Shown one piece after another: positions 9,229 through 17,662 of a DNA stretch of 64,000 bases. The notes under the pieces are model-generated. The model ran no database searches, was not told the DNA's origin, and worked only from the letters and a program-made list of their open reading frames with translations. The translations under genes and the position numbers were made by a program. Source of the DNA: an uncultured Neomegalonema sp. (GTDB lineage Bacteria; Pseudomonadota; Alphaproteobacteria; Rhodobacterales; Rhodobacteraceae); NCBI GenBank assembly GCA_937911325.1, contig CALDSD010000090.1, positions 62,001-126,000 of the forward strand, written 5' to 3'. The stretch's first letter is position 1; each line of letters begins with the position of its first letter.

Positions 9229-9957
9229 TCAATCGACTGAGAAAAGCGCCGATGTGGGCAAGACGTCGCGACGGCGCTGTGTCGGCAGATTTGGCACGAA
9301 ACGCCCCACGACGCCTTTCACCCAGAGAAAGTCCTCTTCGACTGTGCCGCTCGCCACGTTGTGGATCACCAACGGGCGACCGCTGGCTTCGTCGATTCGA
9401 TCGGACACGATGCCGATATGCGGCTCGGCCCCGCTAATCCGCCATGTCACCAGATCGCCCGGGCGGAAATCCCGCGGATCCTCGGGCACTGGGCGGCGGG
9501 CTCCGATGCGCGTGAGATAGACCTCGAGGTTCTCCGTCCGGCGGTGATCAATGTTTGGGTCCGGCTCGGGTTCGCCCCAGCGCGTCGGGTATGCGCTGAA
9601 GCTTGAGACCATGTCGTAGTGCAAAAGCAGCTGCAGATCCTGGTCGCCGGCGTCGCGGAACGCGCGCACGACCACGTCGGTGCAGACGCCGCGTTCGAGT
9701 GGGATGTCGCCGCCTGGGAAGCTCAGCTCGACGTATTTCGGATCGTAGATGACCGTGCGGCCGACTTGTGCGCGGGCCGCCGCGATCAGGTGGGCGCGCT
9801 CCGCCTTCAGCTCAGGCACGCGCGGCGTCGGCCGGGGCGCGGTGAACGGCGCGTCAGCGACGTCGCTATAGTCCCAGGCGCAGCCGCTCAGAAGCGTTGT
9901 GGCTAACACCCCCGCTGCAACCAAAGTCGACCGAATGAAGCGCGCTGAAATTCGCAT
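9229..9957 (-). CDS. DUF1287 lipoprotein, NlpC/P60-like fold
   Basis: Predicted lipoprotein of 242 residues. Starting at the ATG at 9957 gives a clean signal peptide with lipobox LLSGC (Cys26); longer readings of this frame add a non-signal extension and are rejected. The mature part matches the DUF1287 family: GVCTDVV near residue 90 supplies the likely catalytic cysteine, and PHIGIV further on the histidine, as in NlpC/P60-like cysteine enzymes. The real substrate is unknown; a cell-envelope role is inferred from the lipobox. Confidence 0.83.
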   Translation of the reverse strand: MRISARFIRSTLVAAGVLATTLLSGCAWDYSDVADAPFTAPRPTPRVPELKAERAHLIAAARAQVGRTVIYDPKYVELSFPGGDIPLERGVCTDVVVRAFRDAGDQDLQLLLHYDMVSSFSAYPTRWGEPEPDPNIDHRRTENLEVYLTRIGARRPVPEDPRDFRPGDLVTWRISGAEPHIGIVSDRIDEASGRPLVIHNVASGTVEEDFLWVKGVVGRFVPNLPTQRRRDVLPTSALFSVD

Positions 9958-9985
9958 GAGCAGGCCCGTGATCGTCGCGCACCCC

Positions 9986-10017
9986 CACATCGCGCACAGC
10001 GAACCTTGCGCGATGTG
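9986..10017. repeat. 11-bp perfect inverted repeat between two genes
   Basis: CACATCGCGCA (9986-9996) pairs perfectly with TGCGCGATGTG (10007-10017) around a 10-base loop. It sits between the stress-protein stop at 10047 and the DUF1287 start at 9957. There is no T run on either side, so it is not a standard intrinsic terminator; an mRNA-stabilising hairpin or a protein site is possible. Confidence 0.5.
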
Positions 10018-10046
10018 AGTTGGAAAGGCAACGGCGCACTCGGCGC

Positions 10047-10925
10047 CTAATGCGCCATGAACAAAGGCGCCTTGGCCTCGCTCAGCAGGCTTTCGGTGAC
10101 GCCGCCGAATATCGCCTCGGACAGTCGGGAGTGACCGTAACCGCCCATGACAATCATCTGGGCCCCCATCGCGAAGCTTCGGTCGAGCAACGCCTTCGCC
10201 ACGCCGAACGTCCGGCTCACCTGTTGTACTGTGGGCGATACGCCGTGAGCCGCCAGCCATCTGGCGCAATCAGCTCCTGGTTCTTGGCCGTAGTCACCCC
10301 CGCTCAGCCCGCCGTCGACAACACAGATCTCGACTTCTTCCGCGGTCAACAAAAACGGAAGCGCGTCATGAACCGCGCGCGCGGCCTCTTTGCGGCCGTC
10401 CCACGCAATCATGATCCTGCTCAAGCCATCCGCTGAAAAGTCATGGGGCTTTTCCGGCAACAGGATGACGGGGCGCCCGGTGTCGAAGAGGGCGCCTTCC
10501 AAAACGCGTTGAGAGATCGCGCTGTCCTCGCCGTTAGGCGCGCCCACGACACATAGATCGGCGTAACGTCCATGGAGAGCGAAGATCGATCCAGCGCCGC
10601 CGCCGGGCGCAACCGCAGCGCGACCTTCGACGTCGAGACCGGCGGATTTGGCGAGTTCGTGAAAGGCCTTAACCCGGGCCCGCGACTCTGCTTCGCTTTC
10701 GGCGGCGATCCGCGCATAGACGTCGCTGAGCGCGCCCGATCCCTCCACGCCGAGAGGATAATAGGGGGCCTCGATCGACAGACCCACCAAACGCGCCCCA
10801 AACCGGCGCGCGAGCGAAGCAGTCGATGTGAAACGATCATTGGCGCCCGGATCGCCCGAAGGATCCCCGGCAAGGTGCAGCAGAATAATCTTCACGCCCG
10901 CAGTGACGTCAGCGGTGCTGCTCAT
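10047..10925 (-). CDS. Universal stress protein family, tandem UspA domains
   Basis: Cytoplasmic protein of 292 residues built of two UspA-like halves. The C-terminal half keeps the nucleotide-binding loop pattern G-x2-G-x9-G-S/T-like in GGYGHSRLSEAIFGG. The N-terminal half lacks a clear version and is probably degenerate. An AGGAGG-type ribosome site (cctcct on the plus strand) lies just before the ATG. Proteins of this type appear in many stress responses; no specific role can be read here. It is followed by a perfect hairpin and then the DUF1287 gene. Confidence 0.85.
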   Translation of the reverse strand: MSSTADVTAGVKIILLHLAGDPSGDPGANDRFTSTASLARRFGARLVGLSIEAPYYPLGVEGSGALSDVYARIAAESEAESRARVKAFHELAKSAGLDVEGRAAVAPGGGAGSIFALHGRYADLCVVGAPNGEDSAISQRVLEGALFDTGRPVILLPEKPHDFSADGLSRIMIAWDGRKEAARAVHDALPFLLTAEEVEICVVDGGLSGGDYGQEPGADCARWLAAHGVSPTVQQVSRTFGVAKALLDRSFAMGAQMIVMGGYGHSRLSEAIFGGVTESLLSEAKAPLFMAH

Positions 10926-11039
10926 AACGACCTCCTGAAGCTATGCTGTGAGAGCTTCAGGGAACCGTTTTCGCATCCCCGCGACATTGACCCCCGTCAA
11001 ACGCGGAGGAGCCAATACGGGCAATGTCGGATGAAGCGG

Positions 11040-11354
11040 CTACTTGCCTTCGTAACCGAACCTTTGTGCGTTCGATTTCGCATCCTTCTTGGCTTTGTAG
11101 CCTTCCGAGGACGCGTGAATGACTTTGCCGTTCGAGGCCTTGCAGCGCCAACGGTGCTCGCCGCGCTTGTCTGTGTAGAACTCCCATTTGTCGGAGTCCT
11201 TTGACTTGCGCTTCATGTTGTTCTTGCAGTCCTTCTCGGACTTGTAACCCTCGGTCGCGGCTCCCACGAGCGTGCCGTTCGAGGCGAACCGGCGCCAGCG
11301 ATACTCGCCGCGCTTGTCCTGGTACACTTCGAACTTGTCCTTATCCGCAGCCAT
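11040..11354 (-). CDS. YegP-type protein with two DUF1508 repeats
   Basis: Small basic protein of 104 residues made of two tandem copies of a roughly 50-residue unit. Each copy reads like KFEVYQDKRGEYRWRRFASNG and continues with a GYKS/GYKA segment. Aligned pairs such as YQDKRGEYRWR and YTDKRGEHRWR show the duplication. I chose the ATG at 11354, which has a GGAGGAG ribosome site 6 bases upstream; a start 5 codons earlier would sit on that site. The family is widespread but of unknown function. A 10-bp-period repeat lies about 90-130 bases upstream. Confidence 0.85.
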   Translation of the reverse strand: MAADKDKFEVYQDKRGEYRWRRFASNGTLVGAATEGYKSEKDCKNNMKRKSKDSDKWEFYTDKRGEHRWRCKASNGKVIHASSEGYKAKKDAKSNAQRFGYEGK

Positions 11355-11445
11355 AGCGCTCTCCTCCAAGATATTGTGGTTGCGTGAGGTAAAACTGACC
11401 GAAAGCCAAACGCGAAAATGGTTAATTTGGCAAGGGTCTAGATAA

Positions 11446-11485
11446 GGTCGATGGGTGTCGATCCATGTCGACCAATGTCGACCGT
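11446..11485. repeat. Four-copy 10-bp repeat upstream of the YegP gene
   Basis: Four consecutive 10-base units start at 11446, 11456, 11466 and 11476, each carrying a core GTCGAT or GTCGAC (ggtcgatggg, tgtcgatcca, tgtcgaccaa, tgtcgaccgt). The spacing equals one helical turn, which would suit cooperative protein binding on one face of the DNA. It lies between the amidotransferase stop and the YegP start. Confidence 0.5.
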
Positions 11486-11497
11486 GACCTTAGCGCA

Positions 11498-12259
11498 CTA
11501 TCCGCAGGCCGATCGCTTCTGGATCGCCGCGCCGAACGCTTCGAAAAGAGCGCGGTTCACCGCGTTTCCGGCGGCGTCGTACTCGGCGTGCCACTGAACG
11601 CCAAGCGCAAAGCCCGGCGCGCCGTCGATCCGGATCGCCTCTGGCGTGCCGTCATCCGCGTGCCCCTCGATGATGACGCGGTCGCCCGGCTCGAGAATGC
11701 CTTGGCCGTGGAGCGAATTGACCAGCACCTCTTCCGCCCCAAACATCTCTGCGAAAACGCCGCCGGGGGTCAGATGGATCGGGTGGCGCAGCCGAAAGAT
11801 AACAGCCTCGTCCGTCTCGCCTTTGGGCATGCGATGGTTCATGCGCCCGGGCAGATCGCGGATCTCCGGATGCAGGGTCCCGCCATAGGCGACGTTCATC
11901 TCCTGGATCCCGCGGCAGATGCCAAGGACCGGCGTTGCTTTCTCGACGGCGGCGCGCACCAATTCCAGCGCTACCGCGTCGCGACCCTGATCGTAGGGCT
12001 CGTAGGCGGGCGAGGGATCGTGCCCGTATTCGGTTGGATGGACGTTCGGCCGCCCGCCGGTCAACAGGAAGCCGTCGAACACCTCAAGCAGTTGTGGGAT
12101 GTCCTGTGTCTCCGGCATGCCGGGGATCAGCAGCGGTTGCGCGCCAATGACGTCTCGCAGCGCCTCAAGATTGCGGGTGCCCACAGCCTGCACGGCATAG
12201 GTGTTCTCGACGATACGATGGGTGGCGATGACGCCGATCAGAGGTTTGGGCACGGGCAT
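11498..12259 (-). CDS. Class-I glutamine amidotransferase, peptidase C26 / PuuD-like
   Basis: Cytoplasmic hydrolase of 253 residues. The nucleophile elbow is GICRGIQEMN (catalytic Cys) and the His-Glu part of the triad is VQWHAEYD near the C-terminus, as in gamma-glutamyl-gamma-aminobutyrate hydrolases. The frame is open further upstream, but that region contains the groEL terminator, so the start is ATG 12259, or the GTG two codons later, which is better spaced from the GAGG. It lies downstream of groEL on the same strand, separated by the terminator. Substrate is likely a gamma-glutamyl compound; this is inferred from the family. Confidence 0.85.
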   Translation of the reverse strand: MPVPKPLIGVIATHRIVENTYAVQAVGTRNLEALRDVIGAQPLLIPGMPETQDIPQLLEVFDGFLLTGGRPNVHPTEYGHDPSPAYEPYDQGRDAVALELVRAAVEKATPVLGICRGIQEMNVAYGGTLHPEIRDLPGRMNHRMPKGETDEAVIFRLRHPIHLTPGGVFAEMFGAEEVLVNSLHGQGILEPGDRVIIEGHADDGTPEAIRIDGAPGFALGVQWHAEYDAAGNAVNRALFEAFGAAIQKRSACG

Positions 12260-12297
12260 CCTCAGCTTTGCGAGACGCCAGTTTCGACCGAGCGGGC

Positions 12298-12331
12298 AAA
12301 AAAGAAAAGGCCGCCCCGAAGGACGGCCTTC
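12298..12331 (-). terminator. Intrinsic terminator after groEL
   Basis: Read on the minus strand, AAGGCCGTCC and GGGCGGCCTT form a stem with a TTCG-type loop, followed by a T-rich tract CTTTTCTTTTTT. It begins about 28 bases after the groEL stop. Confidence 0.9.
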
Positions 12332-12358
12332 CCGATGTCTCACGCAGAGCGCGGCTGA

Positions 12359-14020
<1,662 letters not shown>

Positions 14021-14055
14021 CTAGCGATTATGGAAAAACAGTCGGAGAGGTCGGA

Positions 14056-14343
14056 TCAGTTGATGATTCCGAGGATGTCCGACTCTTTCATGATCAGCAG
14101 GTCTTCGCCGTCGATCTTGACCTCGGTGCCCGACCATTTGCCGAACAGGATCTTGTCGCCAGCTTTGACGTCCAGGGCGATGCGCTCTCCGTCCTCGTCG
14201 CGCGCGCCAGCGCCGACCGAGATGATTTCGCCTTCTTGCGGCTTCTCTTTCGCGGAATCTGGAATGATCAGGCCGCCGGCAGTCTTTTCGTCCGACTCGA
14301 TGCGGCGAACAAGAACCCGATCATGAAGCGGTGTGAAGCTCAT
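14056..14343 (-). CDS. groES: Co-chaperonin GroES
   Basis: 10-kDa co-chaperonin, 95 residues, the standard length. The N-terminus [20 protein letters not shown] and the mobile-loop region with [16 protein letters not shown] are diagnostic. It caps the GroEL ring. First gene of the groESL operon, with a CIRCE operator about 70-95 bases upstream of its ATG. Confidence 0.99.
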   Translation of the reverse strand: MSFTPLHDRVLVRRIESDEKTAGGLIIPDSAKEKPQEGEIISVGAGARDEDGERIALDVKAGDKILFGKWSGTEVKIDGEDLLIMKESDILGIIN

Positions 14344-14410
14344 CTATTGCTCCCTAAGTACACATTTGGGTCGAAGCTCCTGACCACCACCGATGGCCAG
14401 GGATCTCCAA

Positions 14411-14437
14411 TTAGCACTCCGAATGGGCGAGTGCTAA
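14411..14437. promoter_or_regulatory. CIRCE operator (HrcA site) for groESL
   Basis: A perfect match to the CIRCE consensus TTAGCACTC-N9-GAGTGCTAA: left arm 14411-14419, 9-base spacer, right arm 14429-14437. CIRCE is the binding site of the heat-shock repressor HrcA, so groESL is probably HrcA-controlled. The hrcA gene is not in the window. Confidence 0.97.
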
Positions 14438-14483
14438 CGGACCGGCCGGACCTAGGCGCAGCGCGCTTCGACGTCAACCGTTT

Positions 14484-15773
14484 ATGAGCGTGCGAGAGCG
14501 AAAAATTTTTCCCGTTAACGTTGGTGAGTTTCCATTAACCAATCGGAGCGAGAAAGATGACTGTCTAAACACAGTGGAGGACGCCTTGGACGAAGCGGGC
14601 GCAGAGAGTTCCGGCGGCAGTTTCTGGATGATGGTCGAGCAGGTCTGGACTGACGGCGTCTTCGGGTTGGACATCGGCCGCGTGCTGGTCGCTCTCGGCA
14701 TATTCTTTGTCTTCCTGGTGTTGCGCGAATTGCTGGCCCGCTGGTTGGAGGGAGCGCTCAGCAAACTCACGAACCGGACAGGCACCGACATCGACGACAA
14801 AGTGCTGAGCGCCGTTCATGAGCCGCTCACCTTTATTCCCGTTACGGTCGGTTTTTTCTTCGCGACCGAGTACCTGCAGCTCGACGGCCTGTGGGCGGAA
14901 GTGGCCGCGAAGATCACCAAGACCCTCATCGCCTTTACCTTGTTCTGGGTTCTCGTGCGCCTTGTCGATCCGCTCAAAGCGCTTGCGGGCAATCTCGAGC
15001 GGATCTTCACGCCAGAACTCGTCAACTGGATCACGAAAGCGCTGAGGATCGCTTTCTGGTTGATCGGCGGCGCGACGATCCTCGAGATCTGGGGAATTCA
15101 GGTTCTGCCGATCATCGCCGGCTTCGGCCTGATTGGCGTCGCGGTCGCTCTGGGCGCTCAGGATCTGTTCAAGAACCTGATCTCCGGTATCCTCATTCTG
15201 GCGGAAAAGCGCTACCGCGTCGGCGACTGGGTTCTGATCGACGGCGTGGTCGAAGGCACGGTGAAGGCGATCGGGTTCCGCTCCACCAAGGTTCTGCGCT
15301 TTGACAACGCGCCGGTCTATGTGCCGAACTCGAAGTTCGCCGACGGCGCGGTGACCAACTATGGCGAGCGAAATCATCGTCGAATTTACTGGATGATCGG
15401 TCTCGAGTATCGGACCACCTCGGTCCAGCTTGAGCAGATCCGCGCTGAGATTGAGGCCTACATTCTCAACGACGAGCGGTATCTCAAGCCTGAAGACGCG
15501 TCCCTCTTCGTGCGCATCGACGGCTTCGCGGACAGCTCGATCAACCTGATGATCTATTGCTTTACCCGAACCGCGAAATGGGGCGAGTGGCTGGCGATCA
15601 AGGAAGAACTGCTGATCGAAGTGAAGCGGATCGTCGAACAGGCCGGGTCGGGTTTCGCCTTCCCAAGCCAGTCTCTGTACGTAGAGAGCGTCCCGGAAGA
15701 GATGAGGTCGCCGGCGCCGAAAGCGACACGGTCTCGCAAAACCACAAAACCCGCTCCCGAAGCGTCAGGTTAG
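14484..15773 (+). CDS. MscS-family mechanosensitive ion channel
   Basis: Inner-membrane channel of up to 429 residues. Hydrophobic segments lie at about residues 65-90, 110-130, 145-170 and 190-225; the pore helix is followed by the MscS beta-domain with VGDWVLIDGVVEGTVKAIG and the conserved VPNSKFADGAV. The C-terminal tail is Lys/Arg-rich. The start is uncertain: ATG 14484 has no clear ribosome site, while TTG 14586 sits 6 bases behind a GGAGG. The stop overlaps the convergent DUF3429 gene by 9 bases. A role in osmotic safety release is inferred from the family. Confidence 0.88.
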   Translation: MSVRERKIFPVNVGEFPLTNRSEKDDCLNTVEDALDEAGAESSGGSFWMMVEQVWTDGVFGLDIGRVLVALGIFFVFLVLRELLARWLEGALSKLTNRTGTDIDDKVLSAVHEPLTFIPVTVGFFFATEYLQLDGLWAEVAAKITKTLIAFTLFWVLVRLVDPLKALAGNLERIFTPELVNWITKALRIAFWLIGGATILEIWGIQVLPIIAGFGLIGVAVALGAQDLFKNLISGILILAEKRYRVGDWVLIDGVVEGTVKAIGFRSTKVLRFDNAPVYVPNSKFADGAVTNYGERNHRRIYWMIGLEYRTTSVQLEQIRAEIEAYILNDERYLKPEDASLFVRIDGFADSSINLMIYCFTRTAKWGEWLAIKEELLIEVKRIVEQAGSGFAFPSQSLYVESVPEEMRSPAPKATRSRKTTKPAPEASG

Positions 15774-16208
15774 CGCCGCGAACACGGCCAAAGATCCAGT
15801 CGCGCCCAAGGTGAGGGGGGCGCGCAGCGCCGGCCACCAGGCGGGAGCGTCGCCGTTTCGGCTGGCGGCGAGGTCGCTGAAATAGAGCCCGACAAAGCCG
15901 ACGACCAGAGCGAGCGCGGTTATCTGAGCCCCCCACAACGGCGTCGCCCAAAAAGCCGCCCAGGCCAAGAGCGCCGGCAGCACAGAGATCGCGAGGGGCG
16001 CTAGCGTCGGCCCCTGGCCGAGCCCCGCCGCGGCGAACCCCCAGCGACAGCCGCCCATGAAGGAGAGAATGGACACACCGTAGCCCAGCAAGCCGGTCGA
16101 GGCGCCGGTTCGCCACTCCATTGGGCCCGCGATCGCGAGGATGGCCAGTCCGACAAAAGGGATCAGCCCTGCGTAGCCCAGGAGCACAGCGGCGCGTGGA
16201 GGGGTCAT
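15765..16208 (-). CDS. DUF3429 integral membrane protein
   Basis: Small membrane protein of 147 residues with about five hydrophobic segments, including GYAGLIPFVGLAILAIAG at the N-terminus and SFMGGCRWGFA in the middle, which match the DUF3429 family. I chose the ATG at 16208, behind an ACGAGG site, over one ten codons earlier. Function unknown. Convergent with and overlapping the channel gene by 9 bases; divergent from the DUF393 thiol protein gene. Confidence 0.75.
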   Translation of the reverse strand: MTPPRAAVLLGYAGLIPFVGLAILAIAGPMEWRTGASTGLLGYGVSILSFMGGCRWGFAAAGLGQGPTLAPLAISVLPALLAWAAFWATPLWGAQITALALVVGFVGLYFSDLAASRNGDAPAWWPALRAPLTLGATGSLAVFAALT

Positions 16209-16291
16209 CGGTCGGCCTCGTTCCTCAAGTGCGTCCATCGGGCGCGCCTGGGCGCCTGGACCGTATCGCGCTTGGACCTAGCTGTCGGGTC

Positions 16292-16678
16292 ATGACGATG
16301 TCAAAGAGTAGAACTGCTTTACCGGACCCCGCCGCCGCCAGCGAAGTCTTCTATGACGGCGCTTGTCCGGTGTGCCGACGCGAGATCTCGGTTTATCAGA
16401 CAATGGCCTCGGACAGCGTCAGCTGGCGAGACGTCAGTGGTCCGGATGCGGTCGATGTCGATGGGCGAAGCCAAGCCGCACTGCTCGCGCGCTTCCATGC
16501 GCGTCGCGCCGACGGCGCGATCGTGTCTGGGTTCAAGGCGTTTTTGGCGGTCTGGCGCGCCACGCCCAGACTGGCGTGGTTGGGCCGTCTGCTTGACCGT
16601 CAGCCCTTTCTTTTCGTCGGAGAAGGCGCTTACCGAGCTTTTCTGAAGGTTCGCCCGCTCTGGCGGCGCGCAAACTAG
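16292..16678 (+). CDS. DUF393 (DCC family) thiol-disulfide oxidoreductase-like protein
   Basis: Small protein of 128 residues with the defining DUF393 motif FYDGACPVCRREI near residue 22, a CxxC pair in a thioredoxin-like setting. The ATG at 16292 gives the normal family length; the frame extends upstream but that part overlaps the divergent gene's leader. No signal peptide is visible. Redox role is inferred from the CxxC motif; the substrate is unknown. Convergent with the Crp/Fnr regulator gene, which ends 10 bases away. Confidence 0.82.
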   Translation: MTMSKSRTALPDPAAASEVFYDGACPVCRREISVYQTMASDSVSWRDVSGPDAVDVDGRSQAALLARFHARRADGAIVSGFKAFLAVWRATPRLAWLGRLLDRQPFLFVGEGAYRAFLKVRPLWRRAN

Positions 16679-16688
16679 CGGTCCGCTG

Positions 16689-17432
16689 TCATCCGCTGTC
16701 AGCGTCGGCGTCTGATCCGCCGCCCACGCCCCCGAGTTCCTGCAGGCCTTCGTAGTCCCGGATGTAAAGCGTTCGGCTCTTCCGCTCGACGAGGCCGTCG
16801 CGAGACAGTTGGCTGAGCACCCGAGCGACGGTTTCGCGGGTCGTGCTCGCCTGGGCTGCGATCTCGAGCTGCGTCGGCAATGGATGCACCAGCCAAGAAT
16901 TGGCGTTGACGGGGTCCTTCCGCACGAGCTTCAACAGCTCGGCATAGACGCGTTGAAACGCCGATAGGGTGGCGAGATCAAGTATGCGCTCGTCGCTGTC
17001 GCGCACCATACCCGCGAGCTTGCGCAACAATTCGACCGCGACCTGCGGGTGTTGATGGAGCACTTCGATCAGCGTGTCCGGACCAAGCGTGGCGCAAATC
17101 GTCGGCTCAAGGGCGACGACCGACGCAGATCGTGTGCGGCCGTCAACGGCGGAGAGTTCGCCAAAACAGTCGCCCTCTCCCACACGCGCATAAGCGACTT
17201 CGCGGCCGGATGTGGCGAAGTTCACGATCCGAACCGCCCCTTTTGCAATGAAGTAGATTGATCGGCTGTCCGAATGCCGATTGAAGATTTCAGCATCCTT
17301 GGCGTAGCTGCGCCAAGCACATCGCATTTCGATCTCAGCGCGGGCTTCGTTCGAAAGCCCGTCAAAAAGGTCGATGGCCGCCAAAGAACCCGGAGTGGTC
17401 ATTGACGCGTCGTCTGTATTGGGATGGGCCAC
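16689..17432 (-). CDS. Crp/Fnr family transcriptional regulator
   Basis: Transcription factor of 247 residues. The N-terminal cyclic-nucleotide-binding-like domain covers about residues 20-135, with GEGDCFGELSAVDGRTRSAS matching the phosphate-binding cassette that includes the arginine contacting cAMP. The C-terminal winged HTH holds LEIAAQASTTRETVARVLSQL. No cysteine cluster for an Fe-S centre is seen, so a Crp-like nucleotide sensor is more likely than an Fnr. The GTG at 17432 is chosen because GGAGG lies 4 bases upstream. Its targets are unknown. Confidence 0.87.
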   Translation of the reverse strand: MAHPNTDDASMTTPGSLAAIDLFDGLSNEARAEIEMRCAWRSYAKDAEIFNRHSDSRSIYFIAKGAVRIVNFATSGREVAYARVGEGDCFGELSAVDGRTRSASVVALEPTICATLGPDTLIEVLHQHPQVAVELLRKLAGMVRDSDERILDLATLSAFQRVYAELLKLVRKDPVNANSWLVHPLPTQLEIAAQASTTRETVARVLSQLSRDGLVERKSRTLYIRDYEGLQELGGVGGGSDADADSG

Positions 17433-17662
17433 AGGACCTCCGTACTTCACTAACAAGTCTCTTTATAAAGCCGCGGAGGCCCGACTTCGAGCAGACGCCC
17501 CATCCAATCACCCCGATGATCCGCGGCGGAGTTCGAATTCTTAACCCTTTTACCGGATGTAAACCCTAACGCAGCAAGTTGTTCACAGCGTGAAGGCTGA
17601 AATGCCAAGTCCATGACGCAGGTTTGGGGTTTGAGAACCGATCTGCGAGAAGCGGTGATCAC

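Noticed and set aside
9958-10269. 104-residue extension of the DUF1287 protein
   Set aside because: It overlaps the stress-protein gene and hides the clear signal peptide and lipobox.
12260-12343. N-terminal extension of the glutamine amidotransferase
   Set aside because: It would be translated through the groEL terminator hairpin and has no homology.
11465-12358. 297-codon plus-strand frame
   Set aside because: Antisense to the well-supported glutamine amidotransferase and covering a terminator.
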